This document shows, piece by piece, positions 7,131-14,946 of a stretch of DNA of 21,580 nucleotides. How positions within the stretch are numbered: position 1 is the stretch's first letter; every line of letters starts with the position of its first letter. Under the pieces are notes generated by a model that was given only the letters and a program-made list of their open reading frames with translations, made no database searches and was not told the origin of the DNA. Made by a program: the position numbers and the translations under genes. The stretch is from Candidatus Hydrogenedentota bacterium (GTDB lineage: Bacteria; Hydrogenedentota; Hydrogenedentia; Hydrogenedentiales; CAITNO01), in assembly GCA_903922535.1 (NCBI GenBank), contig CAIXUF010000012.1, positions 1 to 21,580 of the forward strand. Reading direction: 5' to 3'.

Positions 7131-9362
7131 ATGACTTCTCTGCTTGCTGCCGCTGTTGTTTGCTGGACCGCCGCCACCGCCGCCACGCCGCCGGACATCG
7201 TGCCACGGCCGGTGTCGATGGAACTGCGGGAGGGCTCCTGGACGCTGCACGGGCAACTGCGCGTGGCCTACGGGCACTACACGCTGGCCGGCGTGGCGGA
7301 ATGGCTGCGCGAGTACATGGAGGAGCGCGGCGCCGAAAAGATTGACCTCGTGAATGCGCAGAAGAACGCGGCCAAGAATGACATAACGCTGGCGCTCGAC
7401 GCTGCTGCGGCGGACTTGGGCGACGAGGGATATGCGCTGGAGGTGACGCCGGAGGGCGTGATGATTCGCGGGTTGAAACCGGCCGGGGTCTTCCACGGGT
7501 TGCAGACGCTGCTGCAACTGCCGCAGCGCCCGGCGGGCGGCGGCCCGAAGACCGTAACCTGCATGACGGTGCGCGACGTGCCGCGTTTCGGCTGGCGCGG
7601 GCTGATGCTCGACTGCAGCCGCACCTTCCTGACCATGGACTACCTGCACCGGTATGTCGACCTGCTCGCCATGCACAAGATGAACGTGCTGCACCTGCAT
7701 CTCACCGACGAGCAGGGCTGGCGCGTCGAGATCAAGAAGCATCCCGAACTCACGGACATCGGCGCGAAGTGGGATGAGAAGTATCCCGAAGAAGTGAGCG
7801 GGTATTACACGCAGAACCAGTTGCGCGAACTGGTCAAGTATGCCGCGGACCGCTTTGTCACAATCATCCCCGAAATCGAGATGCCGAGCCACTGCCTGCC
7901 TGTGCTCAAGGCGCACCCGGAACTCTCGTGCCGGGGCGAGGCCTATCGCATCGTTCCGTACCTGGAAATGATGAAGCCGGGCGTCACGCCCTACGGCGTG
8001 ATGTGCGCGGGCAATGACGCCACCTTCGCGCTGATGGAGGACGTGATCGCCGAGTTGGCCGACATCTTCCCGGCGAAGTATATCCACATCGGCGGCGACG
8101 AATGCCCCAAGGAGTTCTGGGCCGCGTGCCCCAAGTGCCAGGCGCGCAAACGGGCCGAGGGGCTCAAGGACGACAACGAACTGCAAAGCTGGTTCGTCAA
8201 GCGCATCGAGAAGATCGTGAACGCGCACGGGCGCACGCTGCTGGGCTGGGATGAGATCCTGGAGGGCGGGCTCGCGCCGAATGCGGCGGTCATGTCGTGG
8301 CGCGGCGTGCAGGGCGGCATCGCCGCGGCGCAGGCGGGCCATACCGTGGTCATGTCGCCCACCACGCACTGCTACTTCGACTACGACTGCACCACCACGC
8401 CGGTGGAGAAGGTTTACGCCTACGAACCCATCCCGCCCGAGTTGACCCCCGAACAGGGCAGGCAGGTGCTCGGCGCGCAGGCGAACATGTGGACCCATCT
8501 CGCGCGCAACGAGAAGGCCATTGACGAACAGATCTTCCCGCGCCTGTGCGCGCTGGCGGAAGTGGTGTGGTCGCCCGCGGAGGGCCGGAACTGGGACGAC
8601 TTCCAGGCGCGGATGATGGCGCACGGCGAACGACTCAAGAAAGACGGCGTTTCGCTGCACCACGATGTGGTTCCGCCCGGGCTGGTGGTTCTGGCCGACG
8701 GAGCGGCGTGGGTAGTTCACAGCGATGGAAGCATGCAGCACTTTGCCAATGGAACGCGGGTGGAGACGCCCGCCGGCTCGATCCGAAGCATGGTGGCGGG
8801 GCCGGGCGACACGCGCTATTTCGTCGGCGGCGGTGGAGGCGCCGAATTGGTCCAGTCCGCTGCGGACAAGCGGGACAAGATCGACACCGGATTCCCTGTG
8901 GCGCAGGTGGCCGCCGATGAGGACGGCGGGTTGTGGGCCGTTGATCGCGAAGGCGTGCCGCACGTGCGGACAAACGGCGCATGGCAGGTGATGCCGGGCA
9001 AGGTGCGGCAATTGGCCGCGTCAAGAGGGCACCTGTGGGCATTGGGCACCGCGCCCGTGGCGGGCGGGTATGACATCCTCGAATGGAACCGCGCCGAGTG
9101 GAAACTGGTGAGTCCCGGCGCGGCGGGCATTCAGCTCTCCGCAGCGGACGGTGTGCTGTGGACGGTCAATGGCGGCGGAGTGGTATGGAAATGGGACGGC
9201 ACAGACTGGACGCCGTTTATGGGGCCGGTGCATGTCATCGCCGCCGGGGCGAACGGCATGGTGTGGGGTCTGCGCCTCGACAGCGCGAAGAATCAGTGGC
9301 TGCCGCTCAAGCTCGAAAACGGCGCGTGGGTGGAGGCAGGGCCACCGCTGCCGCCGCGCTAA
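7131..9362 (+). CDS. GH20 beta-N-acetylhexosaminidase with C-terminal tectonin-like propeller
   Basis: A 743-residue secreted enzyme. I chose the ATG at 7131 because GAGGG lies 7 bases upstream and because the protein then opens with a short hydrophobic signal (TSLLAAAVVCWTAATAA). In-frame ATGs at 7083 and 7101 lack a ribosome binding site. Residues about 21-145 are the GH20 N-terminal domain (VPRPVSMELREG). Residues about 150-505 are the GH20 barrel: FGWRGLMLDCSR, HLHLTDEQGWRVEIKKHPELT, and the catalytic pair in HIGGDECPKEFW (D323-E324), then GWDEILEGG and MSWRG. The enzyme should release terminal GlcNAc/GalNAc by substrate-assisted catalysis. Residues about 515-743 are four to six degenerate repeats of about 40 residues, such as AADEDGGLWAVDREG, DGVLWTVNGGGVVWKWDG and IAAGANGMVWGLRL. 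They resemble tectonin/beta-propeller repeats that bind glycans. The GH20 call is firm; the tail is inferred from repeat pattern. Confidence 0.93.
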   Translation: MTSLLAAAVVCWTAATAATPPDIVPRPVSMELREGSWTLHGQLRVAYGHYTLAGVAEWLREYMEERGAEKIDLVNAQKNAAKNDITLALDAAAADLGDEGYALEVTPEGVMIRGLKPAGVFHGLQTLLQLPQRPAGGGPKTVTCMTVRDVPRFGWRGLMLDCSRTFLTMDYLHRYVDLLAMHKMNVLHLHLTDEQGWRVEIKKHPELTDIGAKWDEKYPEEVSGYYTQNQLRELVKYAADRFVTIIPEIEMPSHCLPVLKAHPELSCRGEAYRIVPYLEMMKPGVTPYGVMCAGNDATFALMEDVIAELADIFPAKYIHIGGDECPKEFWAACPKCQARKRAEGLKDDNELQSWFVKRIEKIVNAHGRTLLGWDEILEGGLAPNAAVMSWRGVQGGIAAAQAGHTVVMSPTTHCYFDYDCTTTPVEKVYAYEPIPPELTPEQGRQVLGAQANMWTHLARNEKAIDEQIFPRLCALAEVVWSPAEGRNWDDFQARMMAHGERLKKDGVSLHHDVVPPGLVVLADGAAWVVHSDGSMQHFANGTRVETPAGSIRSMVAGPGDTRYFVGGGGGAELVQSAADKRDKIDTGFPVAQVAADEDGGLWAVDREGVPHVRTNGAWQVMPGKVRQLAASRGHLWALGTAPVAGGYDILEWNRAEWKLVSPGAAGIQLSAADGVLWTVNGGGVVWKWDGTDWTPFMGPVHVIAAGANGMVWGLRLDSAKNQWLPLKLENGAWVEAGPPLPPR

Positions 9363-9368
9363 CCGAAA

Positions 9369-9409
9369 GTAGGGTGCGTGAAGTGCCGCGAAGCGGCACG
9401 AAACGCACC
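9369..9409. repeat. REP-like nested palindrome, copy B (inverted orientation)
   Basis: GTAG is followed by the outer arm GGTGCGT (9373-9379), the inner stem GTGCCGC (9383-9389), loop GAA, GCGGCAC (9393-9399), and the outer arm ACGCACC (9403-9409). It starts 6 bp after the GH20 stop codon and could also end that transcript. It is the reverse complement of the plan seen in copy C. Confidence 0.85.
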
Positions 9410-9488
9410 ATTTCCGCACAAACCCAAACCAACGCGCCTTGCCGCCAGGGCACGCAGAGTTGAGAAACGTGACAAACGCATAAGGAAC

Positions 9489-9529
9489 GGTGCGTTCCGT
9501 CTTACTGCGTAAGACTTCACGCACCCTAC
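9489..9529. repeat. REP-like nested palindrome, copy C
   Basis: Outer arm GGTGCGT (9489-9495), inner stem GTCTTAC (9499-9505), loop TGC, GTAAGAC (9509-9515), then TTC and the outer arm ACGCACC followed by CTAC (to 9529). The inner stem differs in sequence from copy B but stays fully paired. It forms an inverted pair with copy B, with 79 bp between them and no gene inside. Confidence 0.85.
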
Positions 9530-9538
9530 AGATAGACT

Positions 9539-11119
9539 ATGGCGAGGATGCTTATCATAGGACTCGACGGCGCGGACCCGGCGTTGGCGGCGCGGTGGAT
9601 GGAGGCGGGAGTATTGCCGAACCTGCGGGCGCTGGCGCGGGCGGGTGCGCTGCTGCCGCTGCGCAGCACGATGCCGCCGGCCACCTTCCCGGCGTGGACC
9701 ACCTGCGCCACGGGCGTCAATCCCGGCCGCCACGGCGTCTTCGATTTCACCGACATGCCGCCCGGCGGCTATGCACTTCGTTTCGTGAACCGCACCTTCC
9801 GGCGCGTGCCCGCGGTATGGAACGTGCTGTCCGATGCGGGCGCGCGGGTGGGCGTGCTGGGTGTGCCGGGCACATACCCGCCGGAACAGGTGAACGGGTT
9901 CATGGTGTCGGGCTTCGACTCGCCGGTGGCCACGTCCATTGACCGGTCGTTTGTCTATCCACCCGAATACCACGACGACGTGCAGGGTTGGCGCTTTGCC
10001 GATTTTCAGGAGCACCGCACCGGGCCGGGCTGGCATGAACGCGCGCACGCGCTGCTCTTGGCGAAGATAGAAGACAAGGAGGCCGCCGCGCTGCGGCTGC
10101 TGCGCCGCGAACCGTGGGATTTCTTCATGGCCGTGTTCGGCGAGACGGACACGGTGTCGCATCATTTCTGGCGCTTTCACGATCCCGGCTCACCGCGCTA
10201 TCAGGCCGACCCTTTGCTGTCGAATTCGGTTCGCGAGATCTACGCGCGGCTTGACGCCACAGTGGGCCGCATGGTGGAGGCGTCCGGCGCGGAACATGTG
10301 CTGGTCATGTCCGACCACGGGTTCATGGGCGCGGGCACGGGCGTGATCCATCTCAACAACTTTCTCGCGGAGCATGGCCTGCTGCGCTTTTCGGGCGGCA
10401 ACGAAAGCGCGCTGAAGTCGCTGGCGCTGCGCTTTGCGCCGGAGCGCGCTTGGGGCGCGCTCTTCCGCAAGTTCACGGGGCTCGCGGCGGGCGCGGAAAG
10501 CCGGAGCCGTTTCGGCGGGATAGACTGGTCCGCCACGCGCGCCTATTCGGAGGAACTGGACTATTTCCCGTCCATCCGCGTCAACCTCGCGGGCCGCGAA
10601 CCGCAGGGCACGGTGCGGCCGGAGGACTACGACGGCTTTGTAGCCGAACTCTGCGCGGCGCTGGAGGCATGGGGGCCGGTGGCGCGCGCGTTGCCGCGCG
10701 CTTCGGTGTATCATGGTCCCCATGTGGATCGCGCCCCCGACATCCTTATCGAGCCCGCCTTGGAGAACGGCTATCGTCCCGCCTGTCTGCGCGCGCGGGG
10801 CGGTCCGTCCTTCCGGCGGATGGACCCCGCCGAATACGCGGGCGGCAAGGAGCGCGGCATGAACGGCGTGCACCGCAGTCCGGGGTTGCTGGTGAGCAAC
10901 ACCCCCGTCACCAAGTGCGATCCGGGGCTGGAGGACATCGCGCCGACGGCATTGGCCGCGCTGGGCGCGGACGGTCCGCCGATGGAAGGCCTGCCGCTTT
11001 GGGGCGCGGCATCGGAGCGCGTCAGCCCTTCCGGGCCGATGGCGCCGGAACAGGGCATGAGCGCCGCGGAAGAGGCGGAAATGGCGGCGCGGCTGCGCGG
11101 CCTGGGGTATCTGGAATGA
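9539..11119 (+). CDS. Alkaline phosphatase superfamily phosphodiesterase/phosphotransferase
   Basis: A 526-residue protein of the type I phosphodiesterase/nucleotide pyrophosphatase group, without signal peptide or membrane helix. Expected metal and nucleophile residues can be seen: D10 in IIGLDGADP, T49 in PPATFPAWTT (likely nucleophile), D204 and H208 in GETDTVSHHFW, D259-H260 in VMSDHGF, and a likely further histidine, H271, in VIHLNNFL. Residues 56-70 hold the family segment CATGVNPGRHGVFDF. The enzyme should cleave or transfer a phosphate ester in a two-zinc site. Its stop codon overlaps the start of a glycosyltransferase gene (ATGA at 11116-11119), so translation is coupled and a joint role in glycan or glycolipid assembly is likely but unproven. 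No clear ribosome binding site precedes the ATG. The REP-like copy C ends 9 bp upstream. Substrate unknown. Confidence 0.88.
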   Translation: MARMLIIGLDGADPALAARWMEAGVLPNLRALARAGALLPLRSTMPPATFPAWTTCATGVNPGRHGVFDFTDMPPGGYALRFVNRTFRRVPAVWNVLSDAGARVGVLGVPGTYPPEQVNGFMVSGFDSPVATSIDRSFVYPPEYHDDVQGWRFADFQEHRTGPGWHERAHALLLAKIEDKEAAALRLLRREPWDFFMAVFGETDTVSHHFWRFHDPGSPRYQADPLLSNSVREIYARLDATVGRMVEASGAEHVLVMSDHGFMGAGTGVIHLNNFLAEHGLLRFSGGNESALKSLALRFAPERAWGALFRKFTGLAAGAESRSRFGGIDWSATRAYSEELDYFPSIRVNLAGREPQGTVRPEDYDGFVAELCAALEAWGPVARALPRASVYHGPHVDRAPDILIEPALENGYRPACLRARGGPSFRRMDPAEYAGGKERGMNGVHRSPGLLVSNTPVTKCDPGLEDIAPTALAALGADGPPMEGLPLWGAASERVSPSGPMAPEQGMSAAEEAEMAARLRGLGYLE

Positions 11120-12441
11120 CGCTGAAGATTGTGATGGCCGGCGCCTGTCCCTATCCGGTGCCGCAGGGTTCGCAGGTGTTCATGGGCGAGACCGCCCGCT
11201 GTCTCGCGGGACTGGGCCATGACGTGCGTTTGGTGGTGTACGGGTATCCGGCCTCCGCCGATACGTTCCCTTTCTCCGTGGTTGCGAAGGACCCGTCAGG
11301 GGACAAGACGGAGGACGGGTCGGAGGGCACGGGGCAAGACGTGGAAACAGCGGACCCGCAGGAACCCGGAGAGCAATTGCCCCTGTGCCTGCCGGGTCTC
11401 GAAGGGCAGGAGGCGCCACCCCCACCCGAACCGGAAGGGCAGGAGCTGGCCTGTGCGCCCAAGCCGGACTGGCGAAGCTGGGTGCGCGTGGTTCGCGCCC
11501 CGTGTCCGGCCTTTGCGGGAACGCCCACGGCACCCGGGCCCCACTGGGGCAAACCGCTGCACGACGCCGCGCTGCTCTGGACACTGCGGCGCACGGCGCA
11601 CGACGCCGACGTGGTGTGCGCGCACAACTACGAGGCGCTGGTCGCGGCGCTGCTCAGCGGACGGCGGCCCGTGGTCTACTTTGCTCACAACGCCATGGCC
11701 GAAGAACTGCCCTACTACTGCGCAACGCCCGAAACGGCCCGCCGCGCGGCCCGGCTGGGCCACTGGTTCGACAACGCCTTCCCCCGCCGCGCCACGCGGA
11801 TTATCGTGCCGCACCGGCGGCTTGCGGGGTATCTCGTGCTGCGCGGGTGCGATCCCGCCCGCGTCACGGTCGTGCCGCCGCCCATTGATCCCGCGCCGTT
11901 TGCGACAACCCCGGCCGACGTTTCGGTCGTGATGCCGCCGGTGCTGTACACGGGCAATCTCGACGCCTACCAGAACCTGCCCCTGCTGCCTGCGATGATG
12001 GAGCGTGTGCGCGGGGTCAAACCCGAGGCCCGGCTGCTGGTTGCCTCGGCGGAGGCACCCGACCTGCCGGGCGCGGAGCATCTGGCCGCGCCCGACTTCG
12101 ACGCCGTCCGCGCCGCGCTGCTGGAGGACGTGATTGTCGCCGTGCCGCGCACCTCGTGGTCGGGATACCCCATCAAGATGCTCAATGCGATGGCGGCGGG
12201 GCGTCCCGTCGTTGCCTGTGCCAGCGCGGCATGGCCGATCACCGACGGCGTCAACGGCCTGGTGGTTGCCGACAACGACACCGACGCCTTTGCCATGGCG
12301 GTGCTGCGCCTGATGGATTCACCGCGGCTGCGCCGCGAACTGGGCCGCGCGGCCCGCGAGACCGTCCTGCGTGAAAACGCGCCCGACACGGTGGCGCGCC
12401 AGATTGGGAGCGTGATCCAGAAGGTGATGGACGGGGCCTGA
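11116..12441 (+). CDS. Glycosyltransferase, GT4/GT1-type (GT-B fold), with acidic/proline-rich insert
   Basis: A 441-residue cytoplasmic or membrane-associated transferase. The start is the ATG that overlaps the previous stop (ATGA). The protein then opens with KIVMAGACPYPVPQGSQVFM, the expected first strand and glycine loop of the acceptor domain. The donor domain includes TVVPPPIDPAPF (252-263), VLYTGNLDAYQNLP (276-289), ARLLVASAEAP, and the signature GYPIKMLNAMAAGRPVVAC (350-368) followed by GVNGLVVADND. The usual EX7E pair is replaced by a PIKMLNAMAAG variant, as in a subgroup of GT4 proteins. Residues about 57-118 are an unusual insertion between the second strand of the N-terminal fold and the rest: rich in D, E, G and P, predicted disordered, with a run of four prolines. 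The gene is coupled to the upstream phosphodiesterase. Donor and acceptor are unknown. Confidence 0.86.
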   Translation: MTLKIVMAGACPYPVPQGSQVFMGETARCLAGLGHDVRLVVYGYPASADTFPFSVVAKDPSGDKTEDGSEGTGQDVETADPQEPGEQLPLCLPGLEGQEAPPPPEPEGQELACAPKPDWRSWVRVVRAPCPAFAGTPTAPGPHWGKPLHDAALLWTLRRTAHDADVVCAHNYEALVAALLSGRRPVVYFAHNAMAEELPYYCATPETARRAARLGHWFDNAFPRRATRIIVPHRRLAGYLVLRGCDPARVTVVPPPIDPAPFATTPADVSVVMPPVLYTGNLDAYQNLPLLPAMMERVRGVKPEARLLVASAEAPDLPGAEHLAAPDFDAVRAALLEDVIVAVPRTSWSGYPIKMLNAMAAGRPVVACASAAWPITDGVNGLVVADNDTDAFAMAVLRLMDSPRLRRELGRAARETVLRENAPDTVARQIGSVIQKVMDGA

Positions 12442-12480
12442 ACAGCAACGGCGGTTTTCTTTGCGCCACGCCATTCGGAG

Positions 12481-12486
12481 TATAAT
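12481..12486 (+). promoter_or_regulatory. Perfect TATAAT -10 box, probable leaderless promoter
   Basis: A consensus TATAAT ends 6 bases before the ATG at 12493, with no Shine-Dalgarno sequence between. Transcription would begin at or beside the start codon. No good -35 is present at 17 bp; TTCTTT at 12457-12462 has 18-bp spacing but matches poorly. This would separate the zinc-ribbon/LemA/M48 operon from the glycosyltransferase gene that ends at 12441. Confidence 0.6.
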
Positions 12487-12492
12487 CGCGCC

Positions 12493-12894
12493 ATGAACTG
12501 CCCTGCCTGCAAAGAAGCGATGATCATCGTCGAGCACAACGGCGTGGAGCTGGACTGTTGTCCGGCGTGCCGCGGCCTGTGGCTCGACGCGGGGGAGCTG
12601 GAACTGATTCTCGGCGATGCGTCGAAGACGCGCGCGTTTCTTGAGGCGGGCGACCCTTCCCTGGCGCGGGGCGAGAAGCCCCGCCGCTGCCCCATTTGCC
12701 GTCGACGCATGAAGAAGGATGTCACGGGCGGCCGCGTGCCGGTGGTGATCGACGCTTGCCGGTTCGGGCACGGCCTGTGGTTTGATGAGGGAGAACTTTT
12801 CACCGTGCTGCGCCAGGAAGGCGTGGCGGCGGATGACCCTGTGTTCGGATGGCTGCGCGACCTGTTCGGCGCGGCGCTGGAAGGAGAGCAATGA
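12493..12894 (+). CDS. Double zf-TFIIB-type zinc-ribbon protein
   Basis: A 133-residue cytoplasmic protein built from two copies of the zf-TFIIB-like zinc ribbon. The first has C3-x2-C6 and D21-C-C-P-A-C26 followed by RGLWLDAGELELIL. The second has C66-x2-C69 and C89-x3-H93 followed by GLWFDEGELFTVL; its fourth ligand is apparently histidine instead of cysteine. The order zinc pair, then (G)LW(L/F)D(A/E)GEL is characteristic. Such proteins are of unknown function; nucleic-acid binding is often assumed from the name only. Its stop overlaps the LemA start region (ATGATG, stop TGA at 12892-12894), and the gene heads an operon with LemA and an M48 protease. A perfect TATAAT sits just before the start, suggesting a leaderless mRNA. 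Confidence 0.87.
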   Translation: MNCPACKEAMIIVEHNGVELDCCPACRGLWLDAGELELILGDASKTRAFLEAGDPSLARGEKPRRCPICRRRMKKDVTGGRVPVVIDACRFGHGLWFDEGELFTVLRQEGVAADDPVFGWLRDLFGAALEGEQ

Positions 12895-13463
12895 TGGGTA
12901 CAAGCACGATTTTGCTGATTGTCATCGTGGGCGGCGGCCTGCTGGCGCTGCTGTGGGTCGTGGGTGTCTACAATGGCCTCGTGCGCCTGCGCAATGCGGT
13001 GAAGAACGCCTGGTCACAGATCGATGTGCAGCTCAAGCGCCGCCATGACCTGATCCCGAACCTGGTCGAGACGGCGAAGGGCTACATGGTGCACGAGCGC
13101 GAGACGCTCGAAAACGTCACGCGCGCGCGCAACCTGGCGCAGGGCGCCTCCGGCGTGGCCAACCAGGGCAAGGCCGAGGGGGGGCTCAGCCAGGCGCTCT
13201 CGGGCTTCTTCGCGACGGCGGAACGGTATCCAGACCTCAAGGCGAACCAGAACTTCCTCGCCCTGCAGGAGGAACTGGCCTCCACGGAAAACCGGATCGG
13301 CTTCGCGCGGCAGGCGTACAACGATGCGGCCATGCAGTTCAACAACAAGGTCGAGATGTTCCCCGGCAACATCGTGGCGGGCATGTTCAACTTCGCCAAG
13401 TCGGAGTTCTTCGAGATCGAGGACGCCGGCGAGCGCGAAGTCCCGAAAGTGAGCTTCTCCTGA
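12894..13463 (+). CDS. lemA: LemA family membrane protein
   Basis: A 189-residue protein with one N-terminal membrane helix (about residues 5-25) and a helical-bundle body. Family marks are VGVYNGLVRLRNAVKNAWSQIDVQLKRRHDLIPNLVETAKGY in register at 23-64 (the LemA signature of N, W, D, RR and LIPNLV), then SENR-like TENRIGFARQAYNDAA at 131-146 and FPGNIVAGMF. Two in-frame ATGs abut (12891 and 12894); AAGGAG at 12881-12886 is 7 bases from the second, which I chose. The body is probably periplasmic or extracytoplasmic. LemA genes commonly neighbour HtpX-like proteases, as here (7-bp gap), and a role in membrane or envelope homeostasis is inferred from that linkage. The precise biochemical function of LemA is not known. 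Confidence 0.95.
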   Translation: MGTSTILLIVIVGGGLLALLWVVGVYNGLVRLRNAVKNAWSQIDVQLKRRHDLIPNLVETAKGYMVHERETLENVTRARNLAQGASGVANQGKAEGGLSQALSGFFATAERYPDLKANQNFLALQEELASTENRIGFARQAYNDAAMQFNNKVEMFPGNIVAGMFNFAKSEFFEIEDAGEREVPKVSFS

Positions 13464-13470
13464 GTCGGCC

Positions 13471-14868
13471 ATGTTTGAACTGATTCGCGCCAACAAGCGC
13501 CGGTCCATGGTGCTGGTGTTCGTGATGCTCGCGCTGTTGCTGGTGCTGGGTTTCTCGATAGGCTTTGCCGTCTTTCCGTCGAAGGGTTTCTGGGCGTATT
13601 TCAACGGCCGGAAGTATGAGGTGATGATTCCCCCCGGCGGCCTGATCGGCATGGGCGTCGCCTTTCTGCTCTGGACGGTTCAGGCATTTGCCGCCTACTT
13701 CCAGGGTGACCGCATTCTCATGGCGGCCAGCGGCGCGCGCGCACTGGAAAGGCAGGACGCGCCGCAACTGTTCAACGTGGTCGAGGAGATGAGCATTGCC
13801 GCGGGACTGTCCAAGCCGCCCAAGATCCACCTGATCGAGGACATGGGCCTGAACGCCTTTGCCGCGGGGCGCGATCCGCAGAACGCCTCCGTGGCCGTCA
13901 CGGCGGGGCTGTTGGGCAGGCTCAACCGCGACCAGTTGCAGGGCGTGGTGGGCCACGAGATTAGCCACATCGTCAACCGCGACGTGCTGTTTATGACCAT
14001 GATGGGCATCATGGCGGGCACCATCGTGCTGATTTCCGAAGTGTTTGTGCGCGCCACGTTCTACGGGGGCACCGGCACCCGCTACCGGTCTTCCGACTCC
14101 CGGAGAGAGGGCGGCGGCGCCCAGGCGGTTATCATGATCCTCGCGCTCGTGCTCGCCATTGTGGCGCCCATCATCGCGCAGCTCATTTACTATGCCTGCT
14201 CGCGGCGGCGCGAGTACCTGGCCGATGCGGGTTCTGCCGTCTACACGCGCTATCCCGAGGGGCTTGCCTCGGCGCTGGAGGTCATCGCGGGCGACGCACA
14301 ACTGCCCGCCGCGGCCAACAAGGTGATCGCGCCCATGTACATCATCAACCCACTGGCCGGCGGCCAGTCCCTGACCTCCTGGAGCAGTACCCATCCGCCC
14401 ACCGAGGAGCGCATCCGCATCCTGCGCGGCATGGCGGGCGGCGCCTCCTATGCCACCTACGCCCGGGCTTGGGAAAAGGCGGGCGGAACGGGCCGGGCGT
14501 TCATGCCCGCCTCGGCGCTGGCCCAGGCAGCCGCGGGCGACATTATTGCCCCCCATGCGGCAACCCAGCCGCCGATAATGGCGGATGCCACCGCATTGTC
14601 CGGCGCACCGTCGGCGCTCGAACAGGGGCAGCCCGTGCAGATGGCCGTGCCCCGTGGGGGGCAAATGCCCGCCGACCAGGCCGCGCGCATGCGCCAGACG
14701 GGCGACTGGGTGCGGCAGCTCAACGGATTCCGCTTCATCACCTGCGCCTGCGGCGCGCGGCTCAAACTTCCCCCCGAGTTCAAGAATGACAAGGTCATGT
14801 GTCCCCGTTGCCGGACCGTCCACGCCACCTCTGAGGCCACCGCGGAGATTCCGGGCGCGACGGGCTGA
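13471..14868 (+). CDS. HtpX-like M48 membrane metalloprotease with C-terminal zinc ribbon
   Basis: A 465-residue polytopic protease. Hydrophobic segments lie at about 12-35, 57-78, 172-192 and 218-242. The active site is HEISH at 162-166, within VVGHEISHIVNRD, with the third zinc ligand E248 in RREYLADAGSAVYT. HtpX-type enzymes sit in the inner membrane with a cytoplasmic active site and degrade damaged membrane proteins. After the protease domain (to about 325) come about 90 low-complexity residues, then a small zinc ribbon at 420-450 with C425, C427, C444 and C447 (CxC...CPRC). This extension is not part of the canonical, roughly 290-residue HtpX. The gene follows LemA by 7 bp and shares an operon with it and the double zinc-ribbon protein. 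The C-terminal ribbon echoes the first gene of the operon, so zinc sensing or adaptor binding is conceivable but speculative. Confidence 0.92.
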   Translation: MFELIRANKRRSMVLVFVMLALLLVLGFSIGFAVFPSKGFWAYFNGRKYEVMIPPGGLIGMGVAFLLWTVQAFAAYFQGDRILMAASGARALERQDAPQLFNVVEEMSIAAGLSKPPKIHLIEDMGLNAFAAGRDPQNASVAVTAGLLGRLNRDQLQGVVGHEISHIVNRDVLFMTMMGIMAGTIVLISEVFVRATFYGGTGTRYRSSDSRREGGGAQAVIMILALVLAIVAPIIAQLIYYACSRRREYLADAGSAVYTRYPEGLASALEVIAGDAQLPAAANKVIAPMYIINPLAGGQSLTSWSSTHPPTEERIRILRGMAGGASYATYARAWEKAGGTGRAFMPASALAQAAAGDIIAPHAATQPPIMADATALSGAPSALEQGQPVQMAVPRGGQMPADQAARMRQTGDWVRQLNGFRFITCACGARLKLPPEFKNDKVMCPRCRTVHATSEATAEIPGATG

Positions 14869-14946
14869 AGCGCGGATCGCAACGCCGGGCCCCCGGAGTC
14901 AAATGCATTCTCGGTTTCAGTATTGACCTCTTTGCGCGGCCGGGCA

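Noticed and set aside
6993..9011. 672-codon minus-strand open frame opposite the GH20 gene
   Set aside because: It is the complement of a well-supported GH20 enzyme and is histidine/arginine-rich without motifs.
10450..11115. A 5' extension of the glycosyltransferase frame
   Set aside because: The first 222 codons are the out-of-frame shadow of the phosphodiesterase; true homology starts at the ATG at 11116.
13387..14823. 478-codon minus-strand frame opposite the M48 protease
   Set aside because: Complement shadow of a gene with an intact HEXXH site.
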